A stretch of 35,376 nt of DNA from Phenylobacterium sp. (GTDB taxonomy: Bacteria > Pseudomonadota > Alphaproteobacteria > Caulobacterales > Caulobacteraceae). Shown one piece after another: positions 18,152 through 25,648 of the stretch. The notes under the pieces were generated by a model that was given only the letters and a program-made list of their open reading frames with translations, was not told where the DNA came from and did no database searches. Within the stretch, counting starts at the first letter, position 1; each line of letters opens with the position of its first letter. The position numbers were made by a program, and so were the translations under genes. The stretch lies in NCBI RefSeq assembly GCF_030698145.1, contig NZ_JAUYNW010000126.1, forward strand, positions 1 through 35,376. Direction: 5' to 3'.

Positions 18152-18748
18152 ATGACCGACGAACACGGCGATGCGAGGACGGCGTCCGAACTTCGCCATC
18201 GGATGGCCAACACCTTCCAGTTGATGGCCGCCCTGGCCCGCATGCGGGGGCAGAAGGCCGGCGACCCGGAGGCCAAGCGCCAGCTCACCTGGATGGCCGA
18301 CGCCATCGGCTCGCTGGGCGCGCTCGAGCGCCACCGGCTGGAGTCGGGGGTCGATTTCGCCGCATATCTCGCCGACATGACCCCGGTCTGGCAGCGCCGG
18401 CAGGGCGCGCGTCCCGCCGAGGTGCGGCTGGCCTGCGAGCCCGTTCAGGTCACCGACCAGGCCGCCTCGACCCTCGCCCTGATCGCCCAGGAGTTGGTCT
18501 CGAACGCCATGACCCATGGCTATCCGGACGGGCGGGTGGGGGTGGTCAAGGTCGGGCTTCGCCGCCTGGCCGACGATCGCTACGAACTCACCGTGGTGGA
18601 CGACGGCCAGGGGTTCGATCCCACATCGCCCGGCGCCCGCGAGCGGTTCGGCCTGTGGTTCGTGCGCAGCCTGGCCGCGCAGGTCCGGGGTGAGTTCAGC
18701 CTGGAATGCCAGGACGGCGTCGCCGCCCGGCTGGTCTTCTCGCTCTAG
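18152..18748 (+). CDS. Short sensor histidine kinase (HWE/HisKA_2 type)
   Basis: About 198 aa, consisting only of kinase core. The H box ELRHRMANTFQLMAALARM near residue 12 carries the phospho-acceptor His; the N box is LALIAQELVSNAMTHGYPDG near 110 and the G1 motif is VVDDGQGFDP near 148, followed by FGLWFVRSL. There is no sensor domain or membrane segment, so it is cytosolic and must take its signal from a partner protein. GGGGGG lies before both TTG 18143 and ATG 18152; I use the ATG. No response regulator is adjacent. It converges with the Crp/Fnr gene, overlapping its end by four bases. Kinases of this group often act in the alphaproteobacterial general stress response, but nothing here proves that. 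Confidence 0.8.
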   Translation: MTDEHGDARTASELRHRMANTFQLMAALARMRGQKAGDPEAKRQLTWMADAIGSLGALERHRLESGVDFAAYLADMTPVWQRRQGARPAEVRLACEPVQVTDQAASTLALIAQELVSNAMTHGYPDGRVGVVKVGLRRLADDRYELTVVDDGQGFDPTSPGARERFGLWFVRSLAAQVRGEFSLECQDGVAARLVFSL

Positions 18749-19479
18749 TTTCGGGTCCGCTCGACGGCATGGTGCTGCGGCAGCAGCCGCTCATAGTTGC
18801 GCCGCACCACGTCGTAGCACTCGCAGGACACCGCCTCGAGGCCTTCGCGGCTGATGATATCCACAACCCCACGGCGATAACGGATATAGCCCTTTTCCTG
18901 CAAGGTCCTGGCGACGGCGGTCACGGTGGTCCGCTGCACCCCCAGCATGTCGGCCAGGAACTCCTGGGTCAGGGCGACGGTGTCGGTGGCGATGCGGTCG
19001 TGGCAGGTCAGCAGCCAGCGGCAGAACCGGGCCTCGACCGAATGCAGGGCGTTGCAGGCCACCGACTGCACGGCGTGGCCGAACAGGGCCTCAGTGTGCA
19101 TGTCGACCATCTCACGGATCTTGGCGCTCTTCTCCCAGGCCTCGTGGAGCTGGCCGGCCCCGATGCGGGCGGCCCGCGTCGGGGTCTGAACGATGGCGCG
19201 CGACAGCGACTGGCGCGGCGCGACCGCGCCCATCAGGCCGAGCGCCCCCTCGCGCCCGATCGTGGCGCTTTCGATGGCCGCGCCGTTCTCCATCAAGGTC
19301 ATCAGCGAGATGACCCCGTCATGCGGGAAATACACCGTGTCGACCCGGTCCCCCGGCTCGTACAGCAGCCGCCCGCGTTCCAGGTCCACATGCGTAAGAT
19401 GCGGCGCCACCAGCCTGTAGTCTTCGGGCGGCAGGGCTGAGAGCAAGCGATTTTGCACCGAGATCAGGGGCCTTTGCAT
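18745..19479 (-). CDS. Crp/Fnr-family transcriptional regulator
   Basis: A 244-aa regulator. A cyclic-nucleotide-binding-like beta roll (about 15-125; GRLLYEPGDRVDTVYFPHDG) is joined by a long dimer helix to a C-terminal winged helix-turn-helix (about 160-215; LTQEFLADMLGVQRTTVTAVARTLQEKGYI). The N-terminal FNR-type cysteine cluster is absent, so oxygen sensing by a [4Fe-4S] cluster is unlikely. The PRQSLSRAIVQ region lacks the canonical cAMP-contact pattern of Crp, so the ligand is unknown. It is convergent with the histidine kinase. Confidence 0.9.
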   Translation of the reverse strand: MQRPLISVQNRLLSALPPEDYRLVAPHLTHVDLERGRLLYEPGDRVDTVYFPHDGVISLMTLMENGAAIESATIGREGALGLMGAVAPRQSLSRAIVQTPTRAARIGAGQLHEAWEKSAKIREMVDMHTEALFGHAVQSVACNALHSVEARFCRWLLTCHDRIATDTVALTQEFLADMLGVQRTTVTAVARTLQEKGYIRYRRGVVDIISREGLEAVSCECYDVVRRNYERLLPQHHAVERTRN

Positions 19480-19798
19480 CGGGGAATCAGAACGCAGCCG
19501 TATAGCTTCGGTTACAAGTTATCGATGACGTCGCTCCAAGACTGTCGAGAACTCGACACAAGTCCAATGTGAGCTTTGTAAACGCAGAATTGGCTCCCTC
19601 AAGAGGAGGAAAGATCTTGTCCGTGGTCACGGCGTGGGGGTATGTCGGCAAGTCGACGCAAGTATATCTTTGGCGCACAAGTCGGCGTCGTCAGAATCCG
19701 CCGCTGATCTTGCGGCGCTGATCTCTTGACTTCGAGCGCGACGATGCGCCGCAGAATGGTCTTATTTGGAGGCCGGCGACGGCCCCGCGGGCCTGCCG
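19480..19798. other. 319-bp intergenic region
   Basis: This holds the promoter of the Crp/Fnr gene on its left side and the 3' flank of the split-barrel gene on the right. A strong ribosome-binding-site-like AAGAGGAGG at 19601-19609 precedes a TTG-started frame (19617-19721, 34 codons, arginine-rich end) on the plus strand. I do not regard this as established coding sequence. No terminator or RNA gene is evident. Confidence 0.5.
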
Positions 19799-20296
19799 TC
19801 AGTGGAAGTGCAGGTTGGTCCGGCCGCCCAGGTGCGGTTCGTGGCGGGTGGCGTTGGCCATGGCGATCTCCCAGGCGAACTTCACCGGCCCGCCCTGCGA
19901 GATCCAGACGTCGGCGTCCTCGCACTCCATGCGCAGCAGGGTGAGCTTCGGATCCGCCCGGCCTTGCGGGTACCAGGCGGCCACCACCGCGTTCCAGTAT
20001 TTGTCGATCCGCGCCTGGTCATGCTGCAGGGTCAGCTGGCCGCAGATGCAGGCCTGCACGTCGCGCTGCTGGAAGACGAACATGGCCTTGTGGCCGGCGC
20101 CGACGTGCTGGGCCAGATCGCTGTCGGACTTCGTGAAGAACCAGATCTGCTCGCCCTCGCGCTCGACGAAGGCGGTCATGGGCTGGGTGTGATGGGCCAA
20201 CCGGCCGACGACGCCCAGCATTCCGACCGGATGGCGCTCGATTTCTTCCCAAAGCCGCCGTTCAACGGCGACCCGGTCACTCATGTCGATGCTCAT
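19799..20296 (-). CDS. Pyridoxamine-phosphate-oxidase-like split-barrel stress protein
   Basis: A 165-aa protein of the general stress protein 26 group, with a flavin-binding split beta-barrel. Seen: MLGVVGRLAHHTQPMTAFVE, then IWFFTKSDSDLAQHV, the glycine-rich AGHKAMFVFQQ strand, and the family C-terminal pattern KYWNAVVAAWYPQGRADPKL. Members bind FMN or F420-like cofactors and are usually stress-induced; the substrate is unknown. ATG at 20296 follows AGGAG. A 9-bp inverted repeat lies directly upstream of the ribosome-binding site (20307-20335). Confidence 0.88.
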   Translation of the reverse strand: MSIDMSDRVAVERRLWEEIERHPVGMLGVVGRLAHHTQPMTAFVEREGEQIWFFTKSDSDLAQHVGAGHKAMFVFQQRDVQACICGQLTLQHDQARIDKYWNAVVAAWYPQGRADPKLTLLRMECEDADVWISQGGPVKFAWEIAMANATRHEPHLGGRTNLHFH

Positions 20297-20306
20297 GACA
20301 GCTCCT

Positions 20307-20335
20307 GGGTTGAGGCTCCGCTATAACCTCAACCC
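20307..20335 (-). promoter_or_regulatory. Inverted repeat upstream of split-barrel stress gene
   Basis: GGGTTGAGG (20307-20315) and CCTCAACCC (20327-20335) are perfect 9-bp arms around 11 bases, ending just before the ribosome-binding site. It could be an operator (MerR/SoxR-type operators have comparable geometry) or a 5' mRNA hairpin masking translation. Confidence 0.5.
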
Positions 20336-20371
20336 GTGAAGCGGCCTGGAGTTCCGAGCTGCGCCGTAGAC

Positions 20372-21337
20372 CTAGTTCCGGGGCGTGATGAAGGCCGATG
20401 AGACCCAGCCGCGGTTGCCGTTCTCGTCGTCGACTTCCCACCAGATTCCGTTTTTCTGGCCGGTGGGATAGACGAGCTCGCCCACGGCGAACGACCGGAC
20501 GGCCGCAGCCTGCGGCGAGGCGGTCTTGCGCAGGACCACGGTGGACTTGGCGGTGTAGGCCTGGATGCCGGCGTTGGCCGAGGCCTGGACCCCGGTGGGC
20601 ACCTGGCCAGCCTGCATGTAGCGGACCAGATCGATGAAGGCGTTGAAATAGGCCGCGGTGATCACCTTGCCGATGTCAGTGTTGGCGTAGCCGCCGCCGG
20701 CCGCCGCGCCGAAGCCGGTGGTGCCGAAGGCGCTGCCGCCGCCGCCGAAGGAGATGTCGGTCTTCTTGGCCACGCCCTCGGCGACATAGAGTTGCTCGGT
20801 GGTCCGGGCGTCCACCAGGGTGATCAGCGCCTGGGCCTCGGCCTTCTTGGTGCGCAGGCCGCCGGCCAGGGCGCCGAAGCCGCCGGGCAGCAGGGAGCCC
20901 GCGATGGCTCCGATCGCCGCGCCGCCGGTGTTGGAGTCAGAGTTGGCGATGTCGGGGATGATGAAATAGTCGGCCGAGGCCACCTGGCCCTTGCCGATGT
21001 TCGAGCCGCGGCGCAGGTCGCCCGAGGCGCCCAGCTGGGCTTCCTGGGTGCGCATCTGCAGGCCGCCGGCGCGGTCGACGATCCGCAGGCAGCCCGAGCG
21101 GGCCGCGAACAGCTTCAGCAGAGCTTCCGGATTGGAGAGCCCCAGCTCGGTCCACCAGCGGTTGGCCGGCTCCTGCACCGCCGCGGTGCCCAGCGGGCGG
21201 TCGCACTTGGGCAACTCGGGCGTCGCCGCGTTCTTCGGCGGCTTCTTGTCCATGCCGAACTGGGCGCTCGCCGGGGTCGAGACGGCGAGCGCGGCGACGA
21301 GGCTCATGGCCAAGGTGGTCGTAAAGGTCTTGCGCAT
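20372..21337 (-). CDS. Exported CsgG-like protein with C-terminal SH3 domain
   Basis: A 321-aa protein. A Sec signal (MRKTFTTTLAMSLVAALAVS, cleaved after ASA) is followed by a CsgG-like alpha/beta region (about 45-230): EALLKLFAARSGCLRIVDRA, ASADYFIIPDI, and ALITLVDARTTEQLYVAEG, with a glycine-rich insertion near 185-210. The last 65 or so residues look like a bacterial SH3 domain: STVVLRKTAS, FAVGELVYPTG, WWEVDDENGNRGWVSSAFI. CsgG-like proteins form secretion pores or periplasmic complexes, and SH3 domains often bind cell wall. There is no lipobox, unlike true CsgG, so it is probably periplasmic. The start at 21337 follows AGGAGGGG; an upstream GTG lacks signal character. Confidence 0.75.
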   Translation of the reverse strand: MRKTFTTTLAMSLVAALAVSTPASAQFGMDKKPPKNAATPELPKCDRPLGTAAVQEPANRWWTELGLSNPEALLKLFAARSGCLRIVDRAGGLQMRTQEAQLGASGDLRRGSNIGKGQVASADYFIIPDIANSDSNTGGAAIGAIAGSLLPGGFGALAGGLRTKKAEAQALITLVDARTTEQLYVAEGVAKKTDISFGGGGSAFGTTGFGAAAGGGYANTDIGKVITAAYFNAFIDLVRYMQAGQVPTGVQASANAGIQAYTAKSTVVLRKTASPQAAAVRSFAVGELVYPTGQKNGIWWEVDDENGNRGWVSSAFITPRN

Positions 21338-21470
21338 AATGCCCCTCCTGGATTCTTGGGTTGGTGAGAGCCTAGGCCTCCAGGTAACGGCGATCAATCG
21401 GTAGAGCTGGGGCGAACGCACGTATTGTCGTGGCCGACTTAGGTATACCGCGTGCTCAGCCGCCGCCCGC

Positions 21471-22337
21471 CTAAGACATGTTGAGCGCCAGCCAGTCCTC
21501 CAGCGCGCGCATGGCCCGCGTCGGCTCCTTCGACTTCAGCCAGCTCAACCAGTAGTGGCCGGAACCGGACTCCAGGGAGAACGGCTGGGCGAGCCGTCCG
21601 GCGGCCAGGTCGCGCTCGAACATCGAGGCGGGAGCAAGCGCCACGCCCAGCCCCTGGGCGGCGGCCTCGGCCATGACGAAGGAGGAGTCGAACAGCGGCC
21701 CCCGCAGGGGCGGGCAGGGCAGGCCGGCGGCGGCGAACCAGGCCGGCCAGTCGTCGGCGCGGTACGAGCGCAGCAGGATCTCGCCCGCCAGCGACGCCGG
21801 CCCCACCAGCCGCTGGGCCACTGCGGGCGCGCACAGGGGGGTCAGGGGCGCCGCCGCCAGCCGCACGGCCTGCGTCCCGTGCCAGGCGCCGTCGCCGAAC
21901 CGGATGGCGCAGTCCAGGCCCTCGCCCGCCAGGTCGACGCGGTTGTTGTTGGTGGCGATGCGCAGGTCCACGAAGGGATGGGCCTCGTGGAACGCCCCCA
22001 GCCGAGGCAGCAGCCAACCCACCGCGAAGGTGCCCACCACCCCCACGGTCAACACCTCGCGCACCCGTCCGGCCTCGAACCGCGCCATCACCTCGCCGAC
22101 CCGGTCGAAGGAGTCGCGCAGCACGGGCAGCAGGAACAGGCCCTCGTCGGTCAGGGCCAGGCCTCGCGGCAGGCGGCGGAACAGCGTCACCCCCAGCCGC
22201 GCCTCCAGCCCCTTCACCTGGTGGCTGACCGCGGCCTGGGTGACCGAGAGCTCCAGCCCCGCCCGCGTGAAGCTCAGGTGCCGGGCCGAGGTCTCGAAGG
22301 CGCGCAGGGCGTTGAGGGGCAGGTGGCCGCGCGACAT
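21471..22337 (-). CDS. ampR: LysR-family regulator of beta-lactamase, AmpR type
   Basis: A 288-aa LysR regulator. The start MSRGHLPLNALRAFETSARH and the helix-turn-helix LSFTRAGLELSVTQAAVSHQVKGLEARLG closely resemble AmpR/GcvA proteins. The effector domain shows VGVVGTFAVGWLLPRL, IATNNNRVDLAGEGLDCAIR and SSFVMAEAAAQGLGVALAP. It is divergent from the class A beta-lactamase with 105 bases between them, the classic ampR-bla arrangement. AmpR normally represses or activates the lactamase according to muropeptide signals of cell-wall damage. The frame is open to 22352, but the ATG at 22337 matches the family. Confidence 0.9.
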   Translation of the reverse strand: MSRGHLPLNALRAFETSARHLSFTRAGLELSVTQAAVSHQVKGLEARLGVTLFRRLPRGLALTDEGLFLLPVLRDSFDRVGEVMARFEAGRVREVLTVGVVGTFAVGWLLPRLGAFHEAHPFVDLRIATNNNRVDLAGEGLDCAIRFGDGAWHGTQAVRLAAAPLTPLCAPAVAQRLVGPASLAGEILLRSYRADDWPAWFAAAGLPCPPLRGPLFDSSFVMAEAAAQGLGVALAPASMFERDLAAGRLAQPFSLESGSGHYWLSWLKSKEPTRAMRALEDWLALNMS

Positions 22338-22341
22338 GGCT

Positions 22342-22368
22342 CTGACTCCCAAAATTTTCTAGGGTCAG
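22342..22368. promoter_or_regulatory. Candidate AmpR operator
   Basis: CTGAC and GTCAG lie at the ends of a dyad centred on AAAATTTT, a LysR-type geometry, in the ampR-bla gap. It starts 5 bases from the ampR ATG, so it would overlap the ampR promoter and lie upstream of that of bla. Confidence 0.6.
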
Positions 22369-22442
22369 CGCCGATCTAACATCGTTTGCGCATCGGCGCG
22401 CCGGCTTTCAATCTGCCCCTGTCAGACAGGGAGCGATCGGGC

Positions 22443-23303
22443 ATGAGACGTCGAGACTTCACCTTCGCCCTGGCGGGCGCGGCGGCGGCATGGCCCGCCC
22501 TGGCGCGCGCCCAGGCAAGATTCACTAAGGAATTCGAGACCCTGGAGGCGCACAGCAAGGGCCGCCTCGGCGTCGCGGTCCTGGACATCCGGACCGGGGG
22601 GCGCCTGGCCTGGCGCGGCGACCAGCGGTTTCCCATGTGCAGCACCTTCAAGGCCCTGGCGGCCGCTCAGGTCCTGACACGGGTCGATCAAGGCAAAGAC
22701 CAGCTAGGGCGGCGCATCGTCTTCCCAGCCGCCGACATCGTCGCCTATTCGCCGGCCACCAAGGACCGGGTCGGCGCGCCCGGCATGACCCTGGAGGCCA
22801 TCTGCGAGGCGGCGGTCACGCTCAGCGACAACACCGCCGCCAATCTGATGCTGAAGGGGCTTGGCGGCCCCAAGGGCTTCACCGCCTGGTGCAGGTCCAT
22901 CGGCGATCCGGTCACCCGTCTCGACCGATGGGAGACCGCCATGAGCGAGTCCGCCCCCGGAGATCCGCGCGACACCACCAGCCCCTCGGCCATGGTCGAG
23001 ACCCTGCGCCGGCTCACCTTGGGCGACGTGCTGACTCCGGCCTCCCGCGCCCGGCTGGTCGGCTGGCTCGTGGCCAATCAGACCGGCGACGCGCGGCTGC
23101 GCGCCGGGCTCCCCAAGACCTGGAAGGTGGGCGACAAGACCGGCTCCGGCGGCCACGGCACCACCAACGACATCGCTGTCCTCTGGCCCCCGAACCGCCC
23201 CCCCATCCTGGTGGCCGCCTATCTGACCGGAGCCAAGACCAGCGCCGACGCGCGCAACGCCGTGCTGGCCGAGGTCGGACGTATCGTCACGCGGATGGTC
23301 TAG
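22443..23303 (+). CDS. Class A beta-lactamase, Tat-exported
   Basis: A 286-aa serine beta-lactamase acting in the periplasm. A twin-arginine leader (MRRRDFTFALAGAAAAWPAL) is followed by all class A motifs: CSTFK (Ser67/Lys70, Ambler 70/73), SDN at 128-130, the omega-loop Glu164 (Ambler 166) in DRWETAMSESAPGDPRD, and KTG at 232-234. Ambler position 170 is Ser instead of the usual Asn; in GES enzymes the same residue change is linked to carbapenem hydrolysis. A Cys precedes the active Ser, but position 238 is not Cys, so the KPC-type disulfide is absent. GGGAG lies upstream of the ATG at 22443. Control by the divergent ampR is expected. The spectrum cannot be read from sequence. Confidence 0.95.
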   Translation: MRRRDFTFALAGAAAAWPALARAQARFTKEFETLEAHSKGRLGVAVLDIRTGGRLAWRGDQRFPMCSTFKALAAAQVLTRVDQGKDQLGRRIVFPAADIVAYSPATKDRVGAPGMTLEAICEAAVTLSDNTAANLMLKGLGGPKGFTAWCRSIGDPVTRLDRWETAMSESAPGDPRDTTSPSAMVETLRRLTLGDVLTPASRARLVGWLVANQTGDARLRAGLPKTWKVGDKTGSGGHGTTNDIAVLWPPNRPPILVAAYLTGAKTSADARNAVLAEVGRIVTRMV

Positions 23304-23366
23304 GCTGGCGCGGCGAGCCCCCTCCGTCACGTCGCCGAAGGGGGCGACGCGCCACCGTGATGAGCG

Positions 23367-23448
23367 CCGGCTCGCTCTTGCGAGCCGGATGCGATCGACA
23401 ACGATTTGTCGATCGCCGCGAAGAACGCCCTTCGCCTCGCGAAGGGCG
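23367..23448. repeat. Three hairpins in a row
   Basis: Hairpin 1 has CCGGCTCGC/GCGAGCCGG arms around TCTT (23367-23388). Hairpin 2 has GCGATCGACAA/TTGTCGATCGC around CGAT (23391-23416). Hairpin 3 has CGCCCTTCGC/GCGAAGGGCG around CTC (23426-23448). All arms are perfect. The first may act as the bla terminator, though there is no T-run. Confidence 0.9.
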
Positions 23449-23498
23449 GGGCCCCAAATCGCGCTGCGCGCTGGGGGAGGATCTGACGGCTCCTAGAT

Positions 23499-23543
23499 GC
23501 TCCCCTTCTGGGGGAGCTGTCAGCGAAGCTGACTGAGGGGGAC
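23499..23543. repeat. REP-like palindromic repeat
   Basis: GCTCCCC and GGGGAGC flank a short loop, followed by TCAGCGAAGCTGA and AGGGGGAC. The pattern matches an intergenic repeat I recall as frequent in Caulobacterales; only one copy is seen here. Confidence 0.6.
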
Positions 23544-23675
23544 TTTGACTCTTTCAAGCTTGTCGGAGACCCGCGACGCCTTGGGGTCTTCCGCTCAAGG
23601 CTGGGGATGGTCATGATGGCGGCATTCAAAGACGCCGACTTCGATTCCAATCCCTATTCAGAGACGATATTTTCA

Positions 23676-24440
23676 ATGACCGAGATCGTGGTGCCCCGCC
23701 AATTCCGCGGGCCTCCCTTCACTGCCAATGGCGGATACATCTGCGGCGTGCTGTCGAACGCCGTCGGCGGACGCGGCGCGGCCATGCTGCGCGCCGGTGT
23801 GCCGCTTGATGTGACCGTCACCCTGTCGCCCGGCGAGGACGGCGGCGTGATCCTGTCCAACGCCGAGGGCGCCCTGCTGGGCACGGCCCGCCCGGCCTCG
23901 GACGACGCCATCCCCCCCACGCCTCCGGCGCCGCCCGGGATCGAGGAGGCGAGAACCGCTCAGGCGGCCTCGCCCTTCGCCCAACGTTCCCTGCACCGCG
24001 GCTGCTTCTCCTGCTGCGTCGAACGCGAGGACGGCGAGGGCCTGGGGGTCCATGTGGGCCAGCTCGAGGGTGCGCCCGCCGGACATTGCGCGGGCCTCTG
24101 GACTCCACACGCCAACTTCGCCGACGCCGACGGGACAGTCCCCGACGAGATAACCTGGGGTGCGCTCGACTGCTCGGGCTCCATGGCCTGGTGGATCAGG
24201 ACCGGCGCGCCGGTCGGCCTGCTCGGCACCATGGCCGGCGAAGTCCTGAAGAAGCCCCGCGCCGGCGAGACCTATGTGGTGGTCGCCTGGACCCGCGAGG
24301 TCGAAGGCCGCAAGCATTTCGCCGGCGTCGCCCTGTTCGACGCGGCGGGCGAGGTCATGGCCCGCTCCGGCCAGATCTGGATCGGCCGCCCCCCCACCGC
24401 CCCGCCGCCCCGCCCGCTAGAGACGACTGCGGGGGCCTAG
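23676..24440 (+). CDS. Hotdog-fold thioesterase-like protein
   Basis: A 254-aa protein resembling tandem-hotdog acyl-CoA thioesterases. The first domain starts VPRQFRGPPFTANGGYICGVL, where the Asn-Gly-Gly turn matches the substrate-helix entrance, and the second ends in the hotdog strand pattern HFAGVALFDAAGEVMARSGQIW. Between them is a Cys pair (HRGCFSCCVER) absent from most relatives I know, possibly a metal or disulfide site. The ATG at 23676 is preferred because the codons upstream to 23607 are AT-rich and unlike the gene; the ribosome-binding site is weak. The substrate is unknown. It converges with the GFA gene on a shared terminator. Confidence 0.65.
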   Translation: MTEIVVPRQFRGPPFTANGGYICGVLSNAVGGRGAAMLRAGVPLDVTVTLSPGEDGGVILSNAEGALLGTARPASDDAIPPTPPAPPGIEEARTAQAASPFAQRSLHRGCFSCCVEREDGEGLGVHVGQLEGAPAGHCAGLWTPHANFADADGTVPDEITWGALDCSGSMAWWIRTGAPVGLLGTMAGEVLKKPRAGETYVVVAWTREVEGRKHFAGVALFDAAGEVMARSGQIWIGRPPTAPPPRPLETTAGA

Positions 24441-24461
24441 GCGCCCGCGCAGGCGCAGCCT

Positions 24462-24496
24462 CTCCTCTCTCCACCCGAAAGGCGGGGAGAGAGGAG
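24462..24496. terminator. Bidirectional terminator-like hairpin
   Basis: CTCCTCTCTCC (24462-24472) pairs perfectly with GGAGAGAGGAG (24486-24496) between two convergent genes. The plus side is followed by ATTT; the T-run is short. Confidence 0.75.
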
Positions 24497-24525
24497 ATTT
24501 GGCGGCAGGGCGGGCGGCCGTCGCC

Positions 24526-24936
24526 TCAGCGTCCCGGGAACCCGGCGAAGGTGGCTATGCCTTCGGGGATCATGTGGAAGCTCTGGGCGTCGGCGGTCCA
24601 GATCGCCGCCTGCGGCCCCTGGTACTGCCCCGGATCGTCCAGGGTGCCGACCTTCAGGATCACCATGCTGTCGTCGCGTGGCGTGCGGGTGACGATGTGG
24701 GTGCCGCAGGTGGCGCAGAACTCCCGCGTGGCGGGCGCCTCCAGGTCGGCGCGGGCGAACCTGGCTGGCTCGCCCTTCACATAGCGGAAGTCCGCCGAGG
24801 GCATGACCACGAACAGGTTCTCGGCCCCGCCGGTGATGTACTGGCACTCGCGGCAATGGCACTGGCCCTTGAACCGCGGCTCGCCGCCGGCCTCGTAGCG
24901 CAAGGCCCCGCAATAGCATCCGCCGGTCATGCTCAT
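24526..24936 (-). CDS. GFA/CENP-V-type zinc protein
   Basis: A 136-aa single-domain protein of the glutathione-dependent formaldehyde-activating (GFA/CENP-V) fold. Zinc ligands are visible as GGCYCG (Cys7, Cys9), CHCREC (Cys26, 28, 31) and FCATCGTH. These are the two zinc sites of the family. Whether such small members act on S-hydroxymethylglutathione is generally unproven. The ATG at 24936 follows GGGAGG; an upstream in-frame ATG at 24969 reads through the ribosome-binding site. It is transcribed singly and converges with the hotdog gene. Confidence 0.88.
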   Translation of the reverse strand: MSMTGGCYCGALRYEAGGEPRFKGQCHCRECQYITGGAENLFVVMPSADFRYVKGEPARFARADLEAPATREFCATCGTHIVTRTPRDDSMVILKVGTLDDPGQYQGPQAAIWTADAQSFHMIPEGIATFAGFPGR

Positions 24937-25064
24937 GACGCATCCTCCCTTTTTCGGCGGCGATGCCACCCCGGCCGCCGGTTCAAGTCAAGGCGCCCGC
25001 TCAGGCCCCGCAGGCCGCGGCGCGGCGCAGCAGGATCGCCCGCGGCGTCGGGGTGCAAGGCGGC

Positions 25065-25194
25065 TCAGTGCTGCATGCGCTCGCGCAGGGTCTGCTCCTG
25101 GGCGGCCAGTTCGGGGGTGAAGGCCTCGCCCAAGTCCGACTCGTCCATCAGCTTGCGGATGTCCAAGGCGCCCACGGGCTCGAAAAAAGATTCC
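25065..25194 (-). pseudogene. Probable C-terminal remnant of YCII-family protein
   Basis: The frame ending at 25065 reads GALDIRKLMDESDLGEAFTP and then ELAAQEQTLRERMQH. This resembles the conserved tail of YCII-related proteins (an IEVRP-like strand, then a helix after AFTPEL). It begins immediately after the stop of the upstream PaaI-type gene, with no room for the N-terminal domain and no suitable start. Family assignment is by pattern memory only. It is probably a decayed gene. Confidence 0.4.
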
Positions 25195-25200
25195 CGGAGC

Positions 25201-25623
25201 CTATTCGACCGCGCGACGGGCGCTGGCCTCGACCTGGGCGCGGGGCATCAGCCGGGCGGTGGAGCTGCCCTTGGCCAGCACCTCGCCCGCGGCGTTCAGC
25301 AGGCGCCCTTCCAGGAACGCCGTCGAACGCCCGCGCCGCTCCACCCAGCCCTCGGCGATCACCAGGCCGGGGCGCGCCGGGGCGAAGAAGCTGACCTTCA
25401 ACTCCAGCGACATCGGCGTCATGTCGGCGTCCTGGCCCACGGTGGCCTGGGCCATGGCCGCGTCGATCCAGCCGCAGACGAAGCCGCCCTGGGCCACGCC
25501 GCCCGAATGGCACATGTGCGGCGCGACCAGGTATTCGATCACCGCCCGACCGGGCTCCATCGACACCACCCTCTGCTGACCGAGGGCGGCGTGGAGGTCG
25601 GCGGGCGAGGCGAATGCGGTCAT
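25201..25623 (-). CDS. PaaI-family hotdog thioesterase
   Basis: A 140-aa single hotdog domain. HMCHSGGVAQGGFVCGWIDA carries the conserved substrate-helix pattern (GG-x-x-x-G) and the expected acidic residue in the helix, followed by SLELKVSFFAPARPG and AFLEGRLLNAAGEVLAKGSS. It probably hydrolyses an acyl-CoA in the cytosol; the substrate is not deducible. ATG at 25623 has GGAG a few bases upstream. The next gene upstream (PhnA-like) is on the same strand, 25 bases away, so the two may be co-transcribed. Confidence 0.88.
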   Translation of the reverse strand: MTAFASPADLHAALGQQRVVSMEPGRAVIEYLVAPHMCHSGGVAQGGFVCGWIDAAMAQATVGQDADMTPMSLELKVSFFAPARPGLVIAEGWVERRGRSTAFLEGRLLNAAGEVLAKGSSTARLMPRAQVEASARRAVE

Positions 25624-25648
25624 GGGCGGGGTCTCCGAAAGGGCGGGC

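Larger units (their letters stand above)
23304..23675. other. 372-bp intergenic region with clustered hairpins
   Basis: It contains three consecutive short perfect hairpins (23367-23448) and a palindromic repeat (23499-23543), listed separately. The last 70 bases are open in the frame of the following gene but have AT-rich codons unlike it. No gene is called. Confidence 0.6.

Noticed and set aside
19617..19721. 34-codon TTG-started frame behind AAGAGGAGG
   Set aside because: Good Shine-Dalgarno-like sequence, but the arginine-rich product has no supporting signal and purine runs occur by chance.
23367..23543. CRISPR array
   Set aside because: The repeats are palindromic but not identical to each other and lack regular spacers; no cas genes are present.
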